Assembly (NCBI RefSeq): GCF_034927245.1
Contig: NZ_JAYFQK010000051.1
Coordinates: 1 to 64,000 of the forward strand
Source of the DNA: Desulfitobacterium_A sp034927245
GTDB lineage: Bacteria; Bacillota; Desulfitobacteriia; Desulfitobacteriales; Desulfitobacteriaceae
DNA length: 64,000 nt
Direction of reading: 5' to 3'
Shown: positions 24,725-31,740 of the stretch, one piece after another
Position numbering within the stretch: the stretch's first letter is position 1
How the letters are laid out: each line of letters begins with the position of its first letter
The notes under the pieces: generated by a model
Seen by the model: only the letters and a program-made list of their open reading frames with translations
What the model was told of the DNA's origin: nothing
Databases searched by the model: none
Translations under genes and position numbers: made by a program

Positions 24725-25387
24725 TTGGAAGTTCAAAAAAACAAGACCAAAAATTATATTGGGCTCTCCTTAATCCTTATCCTCTCGACCGCGTTGATTA
24801 TCCTCTTCTTCTATCTCGACCGTCAAGGTCAGCTTTCTGCTCTGATCCAACTCTGGGGGATCGGCGGTATTTTGTTTGCCATCCTCCTCATCGGAGCGCT
24901 CACGATGACTCCAATACCTTCCGAAGGGTTCCTTATTCTCCTGCTTAAGATTTACGGCCTCTTTTGGGGAACACTCTACGCCTGGTTAGGTTCAATTATA
25001 AGCTCCGGTGTCATCTATTATCTTGCACGTTATTACGGTAAAAGCTTCTTCATGCACTTGATTACCCCCAAACGTTTTGAAATGGTGGATCACTGGATTG
25101 AAGGAAAAGGCACTTTAGGATTATTTATTGCCCGTCTTCTCCCCATTCCGGCTTTTGCGGTGAACTATATCGCCGGCGTTTTACCTTCTGTAAAACTTTG
25201 GCCCTATATCTGGACAGCGGCTTTATCGATCATCCCCTATTATCTGGGAACCGCGCTTATTTATCAGGGTGTGTCCAAATCAACCTGGATTTGGCTCATA
25301 GTCGGCGCTGCTGCACTTCTCGCTTTATGGGGAGTCAGCTATTTATTAAGCAAACAAACGAATACACACAAAGGAGCAATAGAATGA
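24725..25387 (+). CDS. TVP38/TMEM64 (VTT/SNARE-assoc) family membrane protein
   Basis: About five to six membrane helices with the family motif TPIPSEGFLILLLKIYGLFWGTLYAWLGSIISSGVIYYLARYYG and the later GLFIARLLPIPAFAVNYIAGVLPSVKLWPYIW. VTT proteins include DedA-type flippases or transporters of lipid carriers. I chose the TTG at 24725, with GAGGTG ten bases upstream, over the track start 33 bases earlier. It ends overlapping the next gene by four bases, continuing the ECF operon. Confidence 0.83.
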   Translation: MEVQKNKTKNYIGLSLILILSTALIILFFYLDRQGQLSALIQLWGIGGILFAILLIGALTMTPIPSEGFLILLLKIYGLFWGTLYAWLGSIISSGVIYYLARYYGKSFFMHLITPKRFEMVDHWIEGKGTLGLFIARLLPIPAFAVNYIAGVLPSVKLWPYIWTAALSIIPYYLGTALIYQGVSKSTWIWLIVGAAALLALWGVSYLLSKQTNTHKGAIE

Positions 25388-26031
25388 GTGTCCTTATGAA
25401 TTTTGTTAATATTTTTCTCCACTTGGATCAGCACTTGGGTTATTATATGAATGAATATGGTCTTTATATCTACTTAATCCTTTTTGTCATTATTTTTTGC
25501 GAAACGGGTCTTGTCGTTACCCCCTTCCTACCGGGTGACTCGCTTATCTTTGCTACAGGAGCTTTGGCGTCAGTAGGTTCCATAGGAATTATCCCGATTT
25601 TCCTTGTCTTTTGTATCGCGGCTATCTTGGGCGATACTGTCAATTACACGATTGGACATTTCTTGAGGGATAAAGTCACCGCCCATGAAGATATCCGTTT
25701 TATAAAGAGAGAATACATTGATCGCACTGAAGCCTTTTTTCATAAGCATGGTGGTGCCACGATCATTATTGCCCGTTTTATCCCGATCATCCGCACTTTT
25801 GCACCTTTCGTTGCCGGTGTGGGTTCAATGCCTTATTCCCGGTTTATTCGGTTTAATGCCATCGGCGGCATCGCTTGGGTCAGCATCGCCCTGTACAGCG
25901 GGTATTTCTTTGGAAACATTCCTTTTGTGAAAAACAATTTCAGCTTAGTCATCATGGGGATCATTGTCGTCTCCCTGATCCCCATATTCGTCACCTATAT
26001 CAAAAATAAGATGGAACCCCAAAAGGAATAA
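25384..26031 (+). CDS. DedA family membrane protein
   Basis: A VTT-domain protein of the DedA subgroup: FCETGLVVTPFLPGDSLIFATGALAS, AAILGDTVNYTIGHFLR, FHKHGGATIIIARFIPIIRTFAPFVAGVGSMPYSRF. The acidic and arginine residues known to matter in E. coli DedA proteins (E in FCETGL, R in RFIPIIRTFAP) are present. Members are linked to recycling of undecaprenyl phosphate or phospholipid flipping. AAAGGAG precedes the ATG. Next to a TVP38 relative and a deacetylase, it suggests an envelope-lipid role for the operon. Confidence 0.88.
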   Translation: MSVLMNFVNIFLHLDQHLGYYMNEYGLYIYLILFVIIFCETGLVVTPFLPGDSLIFATGALASVGSIGIIPIFLVFCIAAILGDTVNYTIGHFLRDKVTAHEDIRFIKREYIDRTEAFFHKHGGATIIIARFIPIIRTFAPFVAGVGSMPYSRFIRFNAIGGIAWVSIALYSGYFFGNIPFVKNNFSLVIMGIIVVSLIPIFVTYIKNKMEPQKE

Positions 26032-26053
26032 ATAAAAGAAGGGAACCCAAAGC

Positions 26054-27301
26054 ATGAGTTGGAAAATTACTCTTATCATTATCCTTCTTATCCTCTTTAT
26101 CTATACGGTAATTCCCGATGTGTTTCTCCATCGGCTGGGAATCGGAGCCTGGAAAAGACAATACCGGCCCGGAGTCGCCTTAACCTTTGACGATGGTCCT
26201 GACCCATTATATACGCCACGGCTCCTCGATCTACTGGACCGTTATCACGTTAAAGCTACTTTTTTTCTTGTCGGCGAAAGGGCTGCTCTACATCCGAAAC
26301 TTGTTCAAGAGATCGCGGCACGCGGTCATCAAATTGGCTCCCACTGTCAAATTCATAAATATGCTTGGTTTATAAGTCCCTGGAAAACTTGGCAGTCCTG
26401 GACTGAAGGTATATCTACTCTAGAGCGCATCACCGGTAAACCGATTCAGTGGATTCGCCCCCCGTGGGGAACGTTTAATCTTTTCACCTTTTTTTGGCTG
26501 AAATCTCATAAAAAAAAGGCCATCCTTTGGAATGCCGAAGGCCACGACTGGGATGTTCAAAAAAACCCCGAACAAATCGCCAAGCATATTTTGAACGCCA
26601 TTCGAGAGGGTGGAATCATCGTTATGCATGACAGCGGCGGAGGGGCCGGAGCCCCAGAAAACACCTTACAAGCCGTTGAACTGCTCTTGAAAAGAATTCC
26701 CGCCGAAAGGAAACTTCCTATTCTTCCCCTTAATCTTCCCGATTGGACTTGGCTCCGCCGCCTTGTTTACCGTCTCTGGGAAAAATGGGAGAACTTTTAT
26801 GCTCATCAAAACAAGATCACTCGAATTAATGCTGCAAGTCTATTTAGGATCTCCAAAAGTAAATATCACGGGCCGGATCTTAAGGATGAACAAGGGGTAA
26901 TTTGGGCTCAAGACGGAGATATTATCGGTGAACTCCATTTAGATAATGCCCGTTTACAGATGATGCAGACCGATTCACAAAAAATAGCCATCGAAGCCTT
27001 GCGCCGCGTTCGCGGTTCTCTTCCCCTGCTCGCCGACTATATCGCCAAGAATCCTGATTATCAAGATATCCGTGTTTTGGGCGGTGTTACCTTACTTAAC
27101 CGCGGTATTAAGGGGTTAGGCTTTAATGTTCAGGAGATTCCCGCGAATTTTTCCGTTCGCTGGATCGGTACGATACAAAGAATGATCATGCGTGTTTACA
27201 GTCCCCAGGGCACAGCACACCAAATGACACGTCTGGGCGACCCGAAGTTTGTCTGGGTAAGCAGAGATAGCTTCCTAGAACGCTGGCTGCAGGATAACTG
27301 A
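26054..27301 (+). CDS. Polysaccharide deacetylase with YkoP-like C-terminal domain
   Basis: One N-terminal membrane helix. A NodB deacetylase domain covers about residues 40-240 and has all five motifs: TFDDGPDP (catalytic and metal Asp), SHCQIH (metal His pair, with Cys in the usual Ser/Thr place), RPPWG, the DWDV segment and IVMHDSGG. The remaining 170 residues are not part of the NodB fold and resemble YkoP-type proteins (LRRVRGSLPLLADYI, VRWIGTIQRMIMRVYSP). It probably deacetylates peptidoglycan or another N-acetyl glycan outside the cell. It is the last gene of the ECF operon. Confidence 0.87.
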   Translation: MSWKITLIIILLILFIYTVIPDVFLHRLGIGAWKRQYRPGVALTFDDGPDPLYTPRLLDLLDRYHVKATFFLVGERAALHPKLVQEIAARGHQIGSHCQIHKYAWFISPWKTWQSWTEGISTLERITGKPIQWIRPPWGTFNLFTFFWLKSHKKKAILWNAEGHDWDVQKNPEQIAKHILNAIREGGIIVMHDSGGGAGAPENTLQAVELLLKRIPAERKLPILPLNLPDWTWLRRLVYRLWEKWENFYAHQNKITRINAASLFRISKSKYHGPDLKDEQGVIWAQDGDIIGELHLDNARLQMMQTDSQKIAIEALRRVRGSLPLLADYIAKNPDYQDIRVLGGVTLLNRGIKGLGFNVQEIPANFSVRWIGTIQRMIMRVYSPQGTAHQMTRLGDPKFVWVSRDSFLERWLQDN

Positions 27302-27319
27302 GGCTGTAATAAGGACACT

Positions 27320-27365
27320 AAAATGGGTACCGCCGCTTATATCATTAAGTGACAGTACCCATTTT
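27320..27365. terminator. Terminator ending the ECF operon
   Basis: AAAATGGGTAC (27320-27330) and GTACCCATTTT (27355-27365) form an 11-bp stem with a 24-nt loop. It also contains the stop of the minus-strand toxin remnant and may serve both strands. Confidence 0.6.
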
Positions 27366-27681
27366 ACAATAACCAGCCATAGTCTTGGCGGGTGTCTACA
27401 ACCGCGTCCACATACACAGTGTTTTCCTTGATCAGATAGATCAGAAGATACCATTTCTCGAACAAGAGTTTTCGGTATTTTTCAGGCGGAATCAGCGGGT
27501 CTATCAGCCATGGATTTCTTTCCTGAAATTGTTCCAATGACTTTGCCCTTACCTGAAAGTTTTCAATTAAACGCATGGCGGCATGCCCACTAACCTGTGC
27601 CAGAAACCGTGCCTAAGATACCAATATTTGCTGGCACTCATCAGAAATAACTACGGTGCACCGTTTATTTTCGCTGTCCAT
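27364..27681 (-). pseudogene. RelE/ParE-type toxin, interrupted by an in-frame amber stop
   Basis: Read from the ATG at 27679-27681, the frame gives 22 residues (MDSENKRCTVVISDECQQILVS), a TAG stop, and then continues in the same frame for another 82 residues through ARFLAQVSGHAAMRLIENF to the end DTRQDYGWLL. The joined product looks like a complete RelE/ParE-family toxin: KSLEQFQERNPWL, KYRKLLFEKWYLLIYLIKE, VYVDAVVD. It overlaps the Phd-type antitoxin gene by 17 nt. The simplest reading is a dead toxin. Pyrrolysine read-through of TAG is a remote alternative, since some relatives encode that system. Confidence 0.75.
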
Positions 27682-28075
27682 CTAGTACCTCTTGGACGGC
27701 AGCTTTCATCATATCTGAGACCTCATCAATGGAATGGGACGGCTTTCCATTCAACCGGCCTTCCTCTGCTGCAACCAGATTTTCCCGTAGCCGAAGCATA
27801 CTTTCCGGTGCTCTCGATTTTCCGATTTTCTCTCTTATTTCTTTTAAAGAAGCCTCACCGTCAAGTATTTTGCCCTCCGTTATTTGTTCCTCAGCAGCAA
27901 TAAGTTTACTATATACGTCGAGCATGAACATTTTTTCTTCATATAATTTCATACTCATAATAACCATATCTTCGTAACCATTTTTGGTAATAAAAATCGG
28001 CTCGTCGAACGCTTGACACATTCGAGAAATCTCACTTGTGTTTTTCAAATCCCTAATCGGAATAATTTGTGGCAT
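27665..28075 (-). CDS. Phd/YefM family antitoxin
   Basis: Starts MPQIIPIRDLKNTSEISRMCQAFDEPIFITKNGYEDMVIMS, the conserved DNA-binding fold of Phd/YefM antitoxins. A longer-than-usual C-terminal tail (about 85 residues) has charged helices that would wrap the toxin. AAGGAG lies ten bases before the ATG. Its toxin partner downstream carries an amber stop, so this antitoxin is probably an orphan that may still repress its own promoter or counter related toxins elsewhere. Confidence 0.85.
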   Translation of the reverse strand: MPQIIPIRDLKNTSEISRMCQAFDEPIFITKNGYEDMVIMSMKLYEEKMFMLDVYSKLIAAEEQITEGKILDGEASLKEIREKIGKSRAPESMLRLRENLVAAEEGRLNGKPSHSIDEVSDMMKAAVQEVLDGQRK

Positions 28076-28211
28076 GATTTCCAGTCTCCTTTGTGGCTAA
28101 ATTATACGTCCTGACTAACTGCACAAAATAGGAAAAGTACGCATTAACGTTCTGGACATTTACGAAACATTTCAATTACGCACGTTATAATGAGCTCTAT
28201 TTCTGAGCTTC

Positions 28212-28721
28212 TTAAACTTGCCTTGACTTAATATTGTTAAACCATTCAATCGTCTTTTTTGAATGTTCCTCAGGAATCTTATTCTTTACTTGCTCATGTA
28301 ACCATCCTAAAGTCTTATTCTGTAGGTACTGTCTCATCTGGTCTTCTGCCTCTAGCATTACAACTTTTATCAAACAAGGACATTTTGTATGCGTATCAGG
28401 TAAATTATCCTTATCTAATAAAAGTTCATTTTGCCTAATTTCTGTACATTGAAATAACGATGAACTTCCTTCTACTGCTTCAACTATATCCCAAAATGTA
28501 ATGTTTTCAGGATTACGGGCTAACCCATATCCTCCATTTACACCTGGAATTGATTTGACAATGCCTGATTTTCTTAATTTTGTATATACTTTTGATAGAT
28601 AACTTTCTGACACTCCTTGATATGTGGCTAAATCCTTAATTCCGATAGATTTTCCTGACGGAATATCTACCATATATAATAGACAATGCAATGCGTACTC
28701 AACACCGATAGAAAACTGCAA
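28212..28721 (-). CDS. Rrf2 family transcriptional regulator
   Basis: The winged helix of Rrf2 proteins is complete (FSIGVEYALHCLLYM, IGIKDLATYQGVSESYLSKVYTKLRKSGIVKSIPGVNGGYGLAR). Cysteines in the effector region, one in FQCTE and two in HTKCPCLIK, could bind an iron-sulphur cluster or sense redox state, as in IscR and NsrR. The tail is about 30 residues longer than in IscR. It is divergent from a flavin-type protein gene, and two perfect palindromes lie between them. Confidence 0.88.
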   Translation of the reverse strand: MQFSIGVEYALHCLLYMVDIPSGKSIGIKDLATYQGVSESYLSKVYTKLRKSGIVKSIPGVNGGYGLARNPENITFWDIVEAVEGSSSLFQCTEIRQNELLLDKDNLPDTHTKCPCLIKVVMLEAEDQMRQYLQNKTLGWLHEQVKNKIPEEHSKKTIEWFNNIKSRQV

Positions 28722-28786
28722 TGAAAACCAACCTCCCCAAAGCGATTTTATAGAAATAATAATATCAATTTAAATACCTATTTGGC

Positions 28787-28817
28787 AATATTATAGATAT
28801 TATTTATCTATAATATT
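28787..28817. promoter_or_regulatory. Perfect 31-bp palindrome, probable Rrf2 operator
   Basis: AATATTATAGATA (28787-28799) and TATCTATAATATT (28805-28817) are exact inverted copies around five bases. It lies about 65 bp upstream of the Rrf2 start and just before the divergent promoter. The long AT-rich dyad fits Rrf2-type binding sites. Confidence 0.6.
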
Positions 28818-28827
28818 CTTTTTAATA

Positions 28828-28877
28828 TTGACTTTCAAAAAGATAAAGCTATAATGAATTGCAGATAACAGTTATCT
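28828..28877 (+). promoter_or_regulatory. Promoter and downstream operator of the flavin-type gene
   Basis: TTGACT (28828-28833), 16 bp, TATAAT (28850-28855) is a strong SigA promoter. A second palindrome, AGATAAC-a-GTTATCT (28863-28877), covers the expected transcription start and shares the ATAGATA/TATCTAT core with the palindrome at 28787. Repression by Rrf2 binding at the start site is the likely mechanism. Confidence 0.7.
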
Positions 28878-28962
28878 ATAATATACTTAAGAGGAATAAT
28901 TTCTTTGCTTGAAGTCTAAAAAAGATAACGTATATTATTTAATACAAGGAGGATATTTAGAA

Positions 28963-29340
28963 ATGCTTACGGAAAAATTTCATGATGTATTAAAGCATGA
29001 AGGCGTAGTTACCGTGGTATCATGGGGAGATTCACCTGAACCACACATTGCTAACACTTGGAATACGTATTTAGTCGTTACTGATAATGAAAGGATATTA
29101 ATTCCAGCGTATGGATTCCGTAAAACAGAAAAAAATGTAAATGCCAATAATAAAATCAAGATGGCTTTAGGTAGCAAAGAAGTATTAGGCTACAAAGATT
29201 ATCAAGGAACAGGATTTGTTGTAGAAGGAACTGCTAAATACCTGGAATCTGGTCCAGAGTATGATATGATGAAAGAAAAATTCTCGTTTTTAAGCAGAGT
29301 ATTAGAGATTACCGTTACATCTGCAAAACAAGGCATTTAA
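28963..29340 (+). CDS. Pyridoxamine 5'-phosphate oxidase family protein (FMN-binding split barrel)
   Basis: 125 residues from the ATG at 28963, which has AAGGAGG upstream. The sequence VVTVVSWGDSPEPHIANTWNTYLVV, ILIPAYGFRKTEKNVNANNKIKMALGS and YQGTGFVVEGTAKYLE is that of small FMN-binding split-barrel proteins. Such proteins bind FMN or F420 and often serve in redox or stress responses. Being divergent from an Rrf2 regulator with cysteines supports a redox or nitrosative role, but the substrate is unknown. Confidence 0.82.
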   Translation: MLTEKFHDVLKHEGVVTVVSWGDSPEPHIANTWNTYLVVTDNERILIPAYGFRKTEKNVNANNKIKMALGSKEVLGYKDYQGTGFVVEGTAKYLESGPEYDMMKEKFSFLSRVLEITVTSAKQGI

Positions 29341-29350
29341 ATTATTAAGT

Positions 29351-29376
29351 AAGTCCCTGCCAAATGGTAGGGACTT
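29351..29376 (+). terminator. Terminator of the flavin-type gene
   Basis: AAGTCCCT pairs with AGGGACTT around ten bases, ten bases after the stop codon, followed by TCGTTAT. Confidence 0.6.
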
Positions 29377-29568
29377 TCGTTATACAATTTATAATAATTT
29401 CACTGTCTTTTCTTCTTAATGATCATTTTCCTACTACCGCGAAGCAATACCCCAGGATTTCCACCCGCGCCAAGGACAGCGCTGCCTTAAACGGTGCCTA
29501 AGACTCCCGCGGCATAAAATTAGTGAAATGTGATATATAAGCACCTAAAGATTATGCTCATAAGGAAC

Positions 29569-30138
29569 TTACCCGTCTTTTCCTGTTTTCTTACTATATT
29601 TTTTAAATCTTTTAAGAAGCAAAGCTATACCTGCAATCAGAAAAACTAACAGTATCCAGAAAATTGCCATCAGCCTATACTCCGAAATGAAAGCCCAAAA
29701 ATTGTATCCTAGAATATCTCCGCCTCCATAATATGTTATTGTTCCGTCTGGCATTACTTGAGATTTTGTAACAGGGACCTTTATCATCGTGGAAAGTACC
29801 CATACAACAAGAATACCAACCGCCCCAATACTAGCAATTATGATGGCTGTTATCGCTAGTAATCTTTTATGGTAAATATTATTCAAATAAACGCTATTCC
29901 CTTTTACGGCAGGTATATCATTATCGCTTTGAAATTCATCATTAAGCAAGTAATCAATAGACACTCTAAATAACCTGCTTAACTGAATGACATTATCTGT
30001 GTCTGGCAATGACTCACCTTGTTCCCACTTCGAAATGGCTTGTCTTGATACGGTAATTTGTGCCGCTAGTTTTTCCTGAGACATACCTTTTGATTTTCTT
30101 AGTATTTGTAGTTTTTCTCCAAAAGTCGTAAAGACCAC
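29569..30138 (-). CDS. XRE family regulator with membrane-spanning tail
   Basis: The N-terminal helix-turn-helix (FGEKLQILRKSKGMSQEKLAAQITVSRQAISKWEQGESLPDTDNVIQLSRLF) is typical of Gram-positive XRE proteins. It is followed by a linker and two membrane helices (LLAITAIIIASIGAVGILVVWVL and LMAIFWILLVFLIAGIALLL). The DNA-binding head would stay in the cytoplasm next to the membrane. The start is unclear: the GTG at 30138 has GGAGG too close. It is upstream of no obvious target gene. Confidence 0.82.
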   Translation of the reverse strand: MVFTTFGEKLQILRKSKGMSQEKLAAQITVSRQAISKWEQGESLPDTDNVIQLSRLFRVSIDYLLNDEFQSDNDIPAVKGNSVYLNNIYHKRLLAITAIIIASIGAVGILVVWVLSTMIKVPVTKSQVMPDGTITYYGGGDILGYNFWAFISEYRLMAIFWILLVFLIAGIALLLKRFKKYSKKTGKDG

Positions 30139-30291
30139 CTCCTGTTTGTTGCTTTTAGTTTAGTATTTTGCTTGGTTGCATTCTACCAAACAGACCTTGA
30201 ACCTTCGCAACTGACAGTTGCAAGTCTTATTTTAAGCTACTTTATTAGGCAGTGGTTATATAATTATCCTTTGTGATATGTCGTATTCTTA

Positions 30292-30451
30292 TTAGAATCT
30301 AGCTTTTCGTATACGGGATACGACATATATTGCTATGCCTATTCCTAAAACGCCGACCGTTACTAATGATGCGTGGAAGTTTGTAGGTAAGCAATACAGA
30401 TAAGAATATGATACCTAAAGATCCCAACAGTCTTTTGTAATCTTTACCCAT
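30292..30451 (-). pseudogene. Frameshifted small membrane protein gene
   Basis: The ATG at 30449-30451 has GAGGGGG seven bases upstream and encodes MGKDYKRLLGSLGIIFLSVLLTY, a basic start and a membrane helix. Past about 30380 this frame turns into basic non-helical sequence. Another frame continues NFHASLVTVGVLGIGIAIYVVSRIRKARF and stops at 30292, giving a second helix. The total of 160 nt is one base more than whole codons. One extra base would explain it; a 50-residue product of the first frame is the alternative. Confidence 0.45.
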
Positions 30452-30710
30452 AAAGAATCCCCCTCAAACCCGCTCACGCACTTAAAATGGTTACTTTATA
30501 TCCTATTCAACAATTGCAAGCAATTACCTTTTAACTTTGAGGATTCGATAGTTCGGCAAATTATAAAAAAATAGGGAGGAACGCTATGTGTCATAATATC
30601 TAATCTCCCTTAATATTAATTTATTCATGGATGGTTGTTCGAAATTGAAATAGAACATTAGTGTCCTTTTTTTCTAGCGCATTTTATCCACCTCCCTTAC
30701 CAAGAAAATT
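30452..30710. other. Gap without a supported gene
   Basis: AT-rich sequence. An AGGGAGGA at about 30573-30580 is followed by an ATG frame of only five codons (MCHNI). I see nothing else here apart from the terminator that follows. Confidence 0.4.
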
Positions 30711-30738
30711 AAAAGCACAGGCTAACTACCTGTGCTTT
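30711..30738 (-). terminator. Terminator after the split PEP-synthase genes
   Basis: On the minus strand AAAGCACAGG pairs with CCTGTGCTTTT, followed by TTTTAATTTTC. It lies 66 bp after the stop of the N-terminal-half gene. Confidence 0.75.
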
Positions 30739-30804
30739 AAGTAATGGAAAGAAGATGACAATAATCAAAGAAGTCCCTTGTTTAACAATGTTGCTTTTTC
30801 AGAA

Positions 30805-31716
30805 TCACAAGTCCTTAAGTGTCGTAATGGGTCTGCTTTGAAGCAGGTAAAACTCCCCTAAACCGTAGCTCCACTCGATATCTTGAGGTACTCCATTGAA
30901 ATGTTCTTCTATCCGAAGACAAAGACAGGCCAACTCGCGAACCTGTTGGGAAGTTAAACATCCTCTGGTAGGACGCTGTGTACGAATGAAGGGTGAAAGT
31001 GATTGCCCCTTCTTCGGAGCAGGAATAAATTTAAGAACTGCACCATCAGGACGTCTGGCAAACCATTGATCAGGAACGATTTCGCCTTGAACCAAAGTTT
31101 CCCCGACACCGTGTACTGCATTAATGGTTATTTCATCTGAGTCATTTGAAAGAGGGTTAACTGTAAAGACCACTCCTGAGACTTCGTGCGGTGCCATTTC
31201 CTGAATAACTACAGCAAGAGCAACCTCATCACTCTCTCCAAATCCTTGGAAGGAACGATATTGCACCGCCCGGGGCGCCCAAAGTGAAGCCCAACATTTT
31301 TTTATGGTATCAAGAACTGCGCTTTCCCCTTGGATATTTAGATAAGTTTCTTGTTGACCCGCAAAACTTGCACTGGGGAGATCTTCAGTCGTAGCCGAGG
31401 AACGAACGGCAACTTTAGGGCTTCCCATCCTCCTATAAGCTTCTAGGACTTCTTTTGTGACCTCAGCAGGTAAGTTAACATTTTCTATTTCCATCCGAAT
31501 CTTCAACGTTACATCTTCTAAAGCCGGTAAGTCATTGACGTTCATTTTCGGTAGATGGACATTCGTTATACAACGACGGTATCCTTCAACGGTCAGAACA
31601 AAGCCCTGGGGTACTTTCATTCCTGCTGACACTAATTCGCCTAAATTAGCCCCTTTTCCGCCAGCTAATGATAGATCTTCTCTTTTTAATTCTTGAAGTA
31701 ACCGTATATATTTCAT
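30805..31716 (-). CDS. PEP/pyruvate-binding (ATP-grasp) half of a split PEP-synthase-like enzyme
   Basis: 303 residues that match only the nucleotide-binding domain of PEP synthase, PPDK and rifampicin phosphotransferase: SLAGGKGANLGELVSAGMKVPQGFVLT, VAVRSSATTEDLPSASFAGQQETYLNI, EVSGVVFTVNPLS, DIEWSYGLGEFYLLQSRPITTL. No swivelling His domain is present; that is supplied by the gene 24 bp upstream. The ATG at 31714-31716 has GGAG nine bases before it; a start five codons earlier is possible. In fused enzymes this domain uses ATP to phosphorylate the His of the mobile domain. Confidence 0.87.
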   Translation of the reverse strand: MKYIRLLQELKREDLSLAGGKGANLGELVSAGMKVPQGFVLTVEGYRRCITNVHLPKMNVNDLPALEDVTLKIRMEIENVNLPAEVTKEVLEAYRRMGSPKVAVRSSATTEDLPSASFAGQQETYLNIQGESAVLDTIKKCWASLWAPRAVQYRSFQGFGESDEVALAVVIQEMAPHEVSGVVFTVNPLSNDSDEITINAVHGVGETLVQGEIVPDQWFARRPDGAVLKFIPAPKKGQSLSPFIRTQRPTRGCLTSQQVRELACLCLRIEEHFNGVPQDIEWSYGLGEFYLLQSRPITTLKDL

Positions 31717-31740
31717 CGCATTATTCTCCATTAGCTATTT

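Noticed and set aside
25198..25383. N-terminal extension of the DedA protein by 62 residues
   Set aside because: The extension overlaps the TVP38-type gene in another frame. The ATG at 25384 has AAAGGAG and begins the family similarity.
27364..27576. Independent 70-residue protein starting MRLIENF
   Set aside because: It is the in-frame continuation of the RelE/ParE-type toxin after an amber stop, with no ribosome site of its own.
30569..30606. Leader peptide MCHNI after AGGGAGGA
   Set aside because: Only five codons, with no attenuator hairpin and no downstream gene on that strand.
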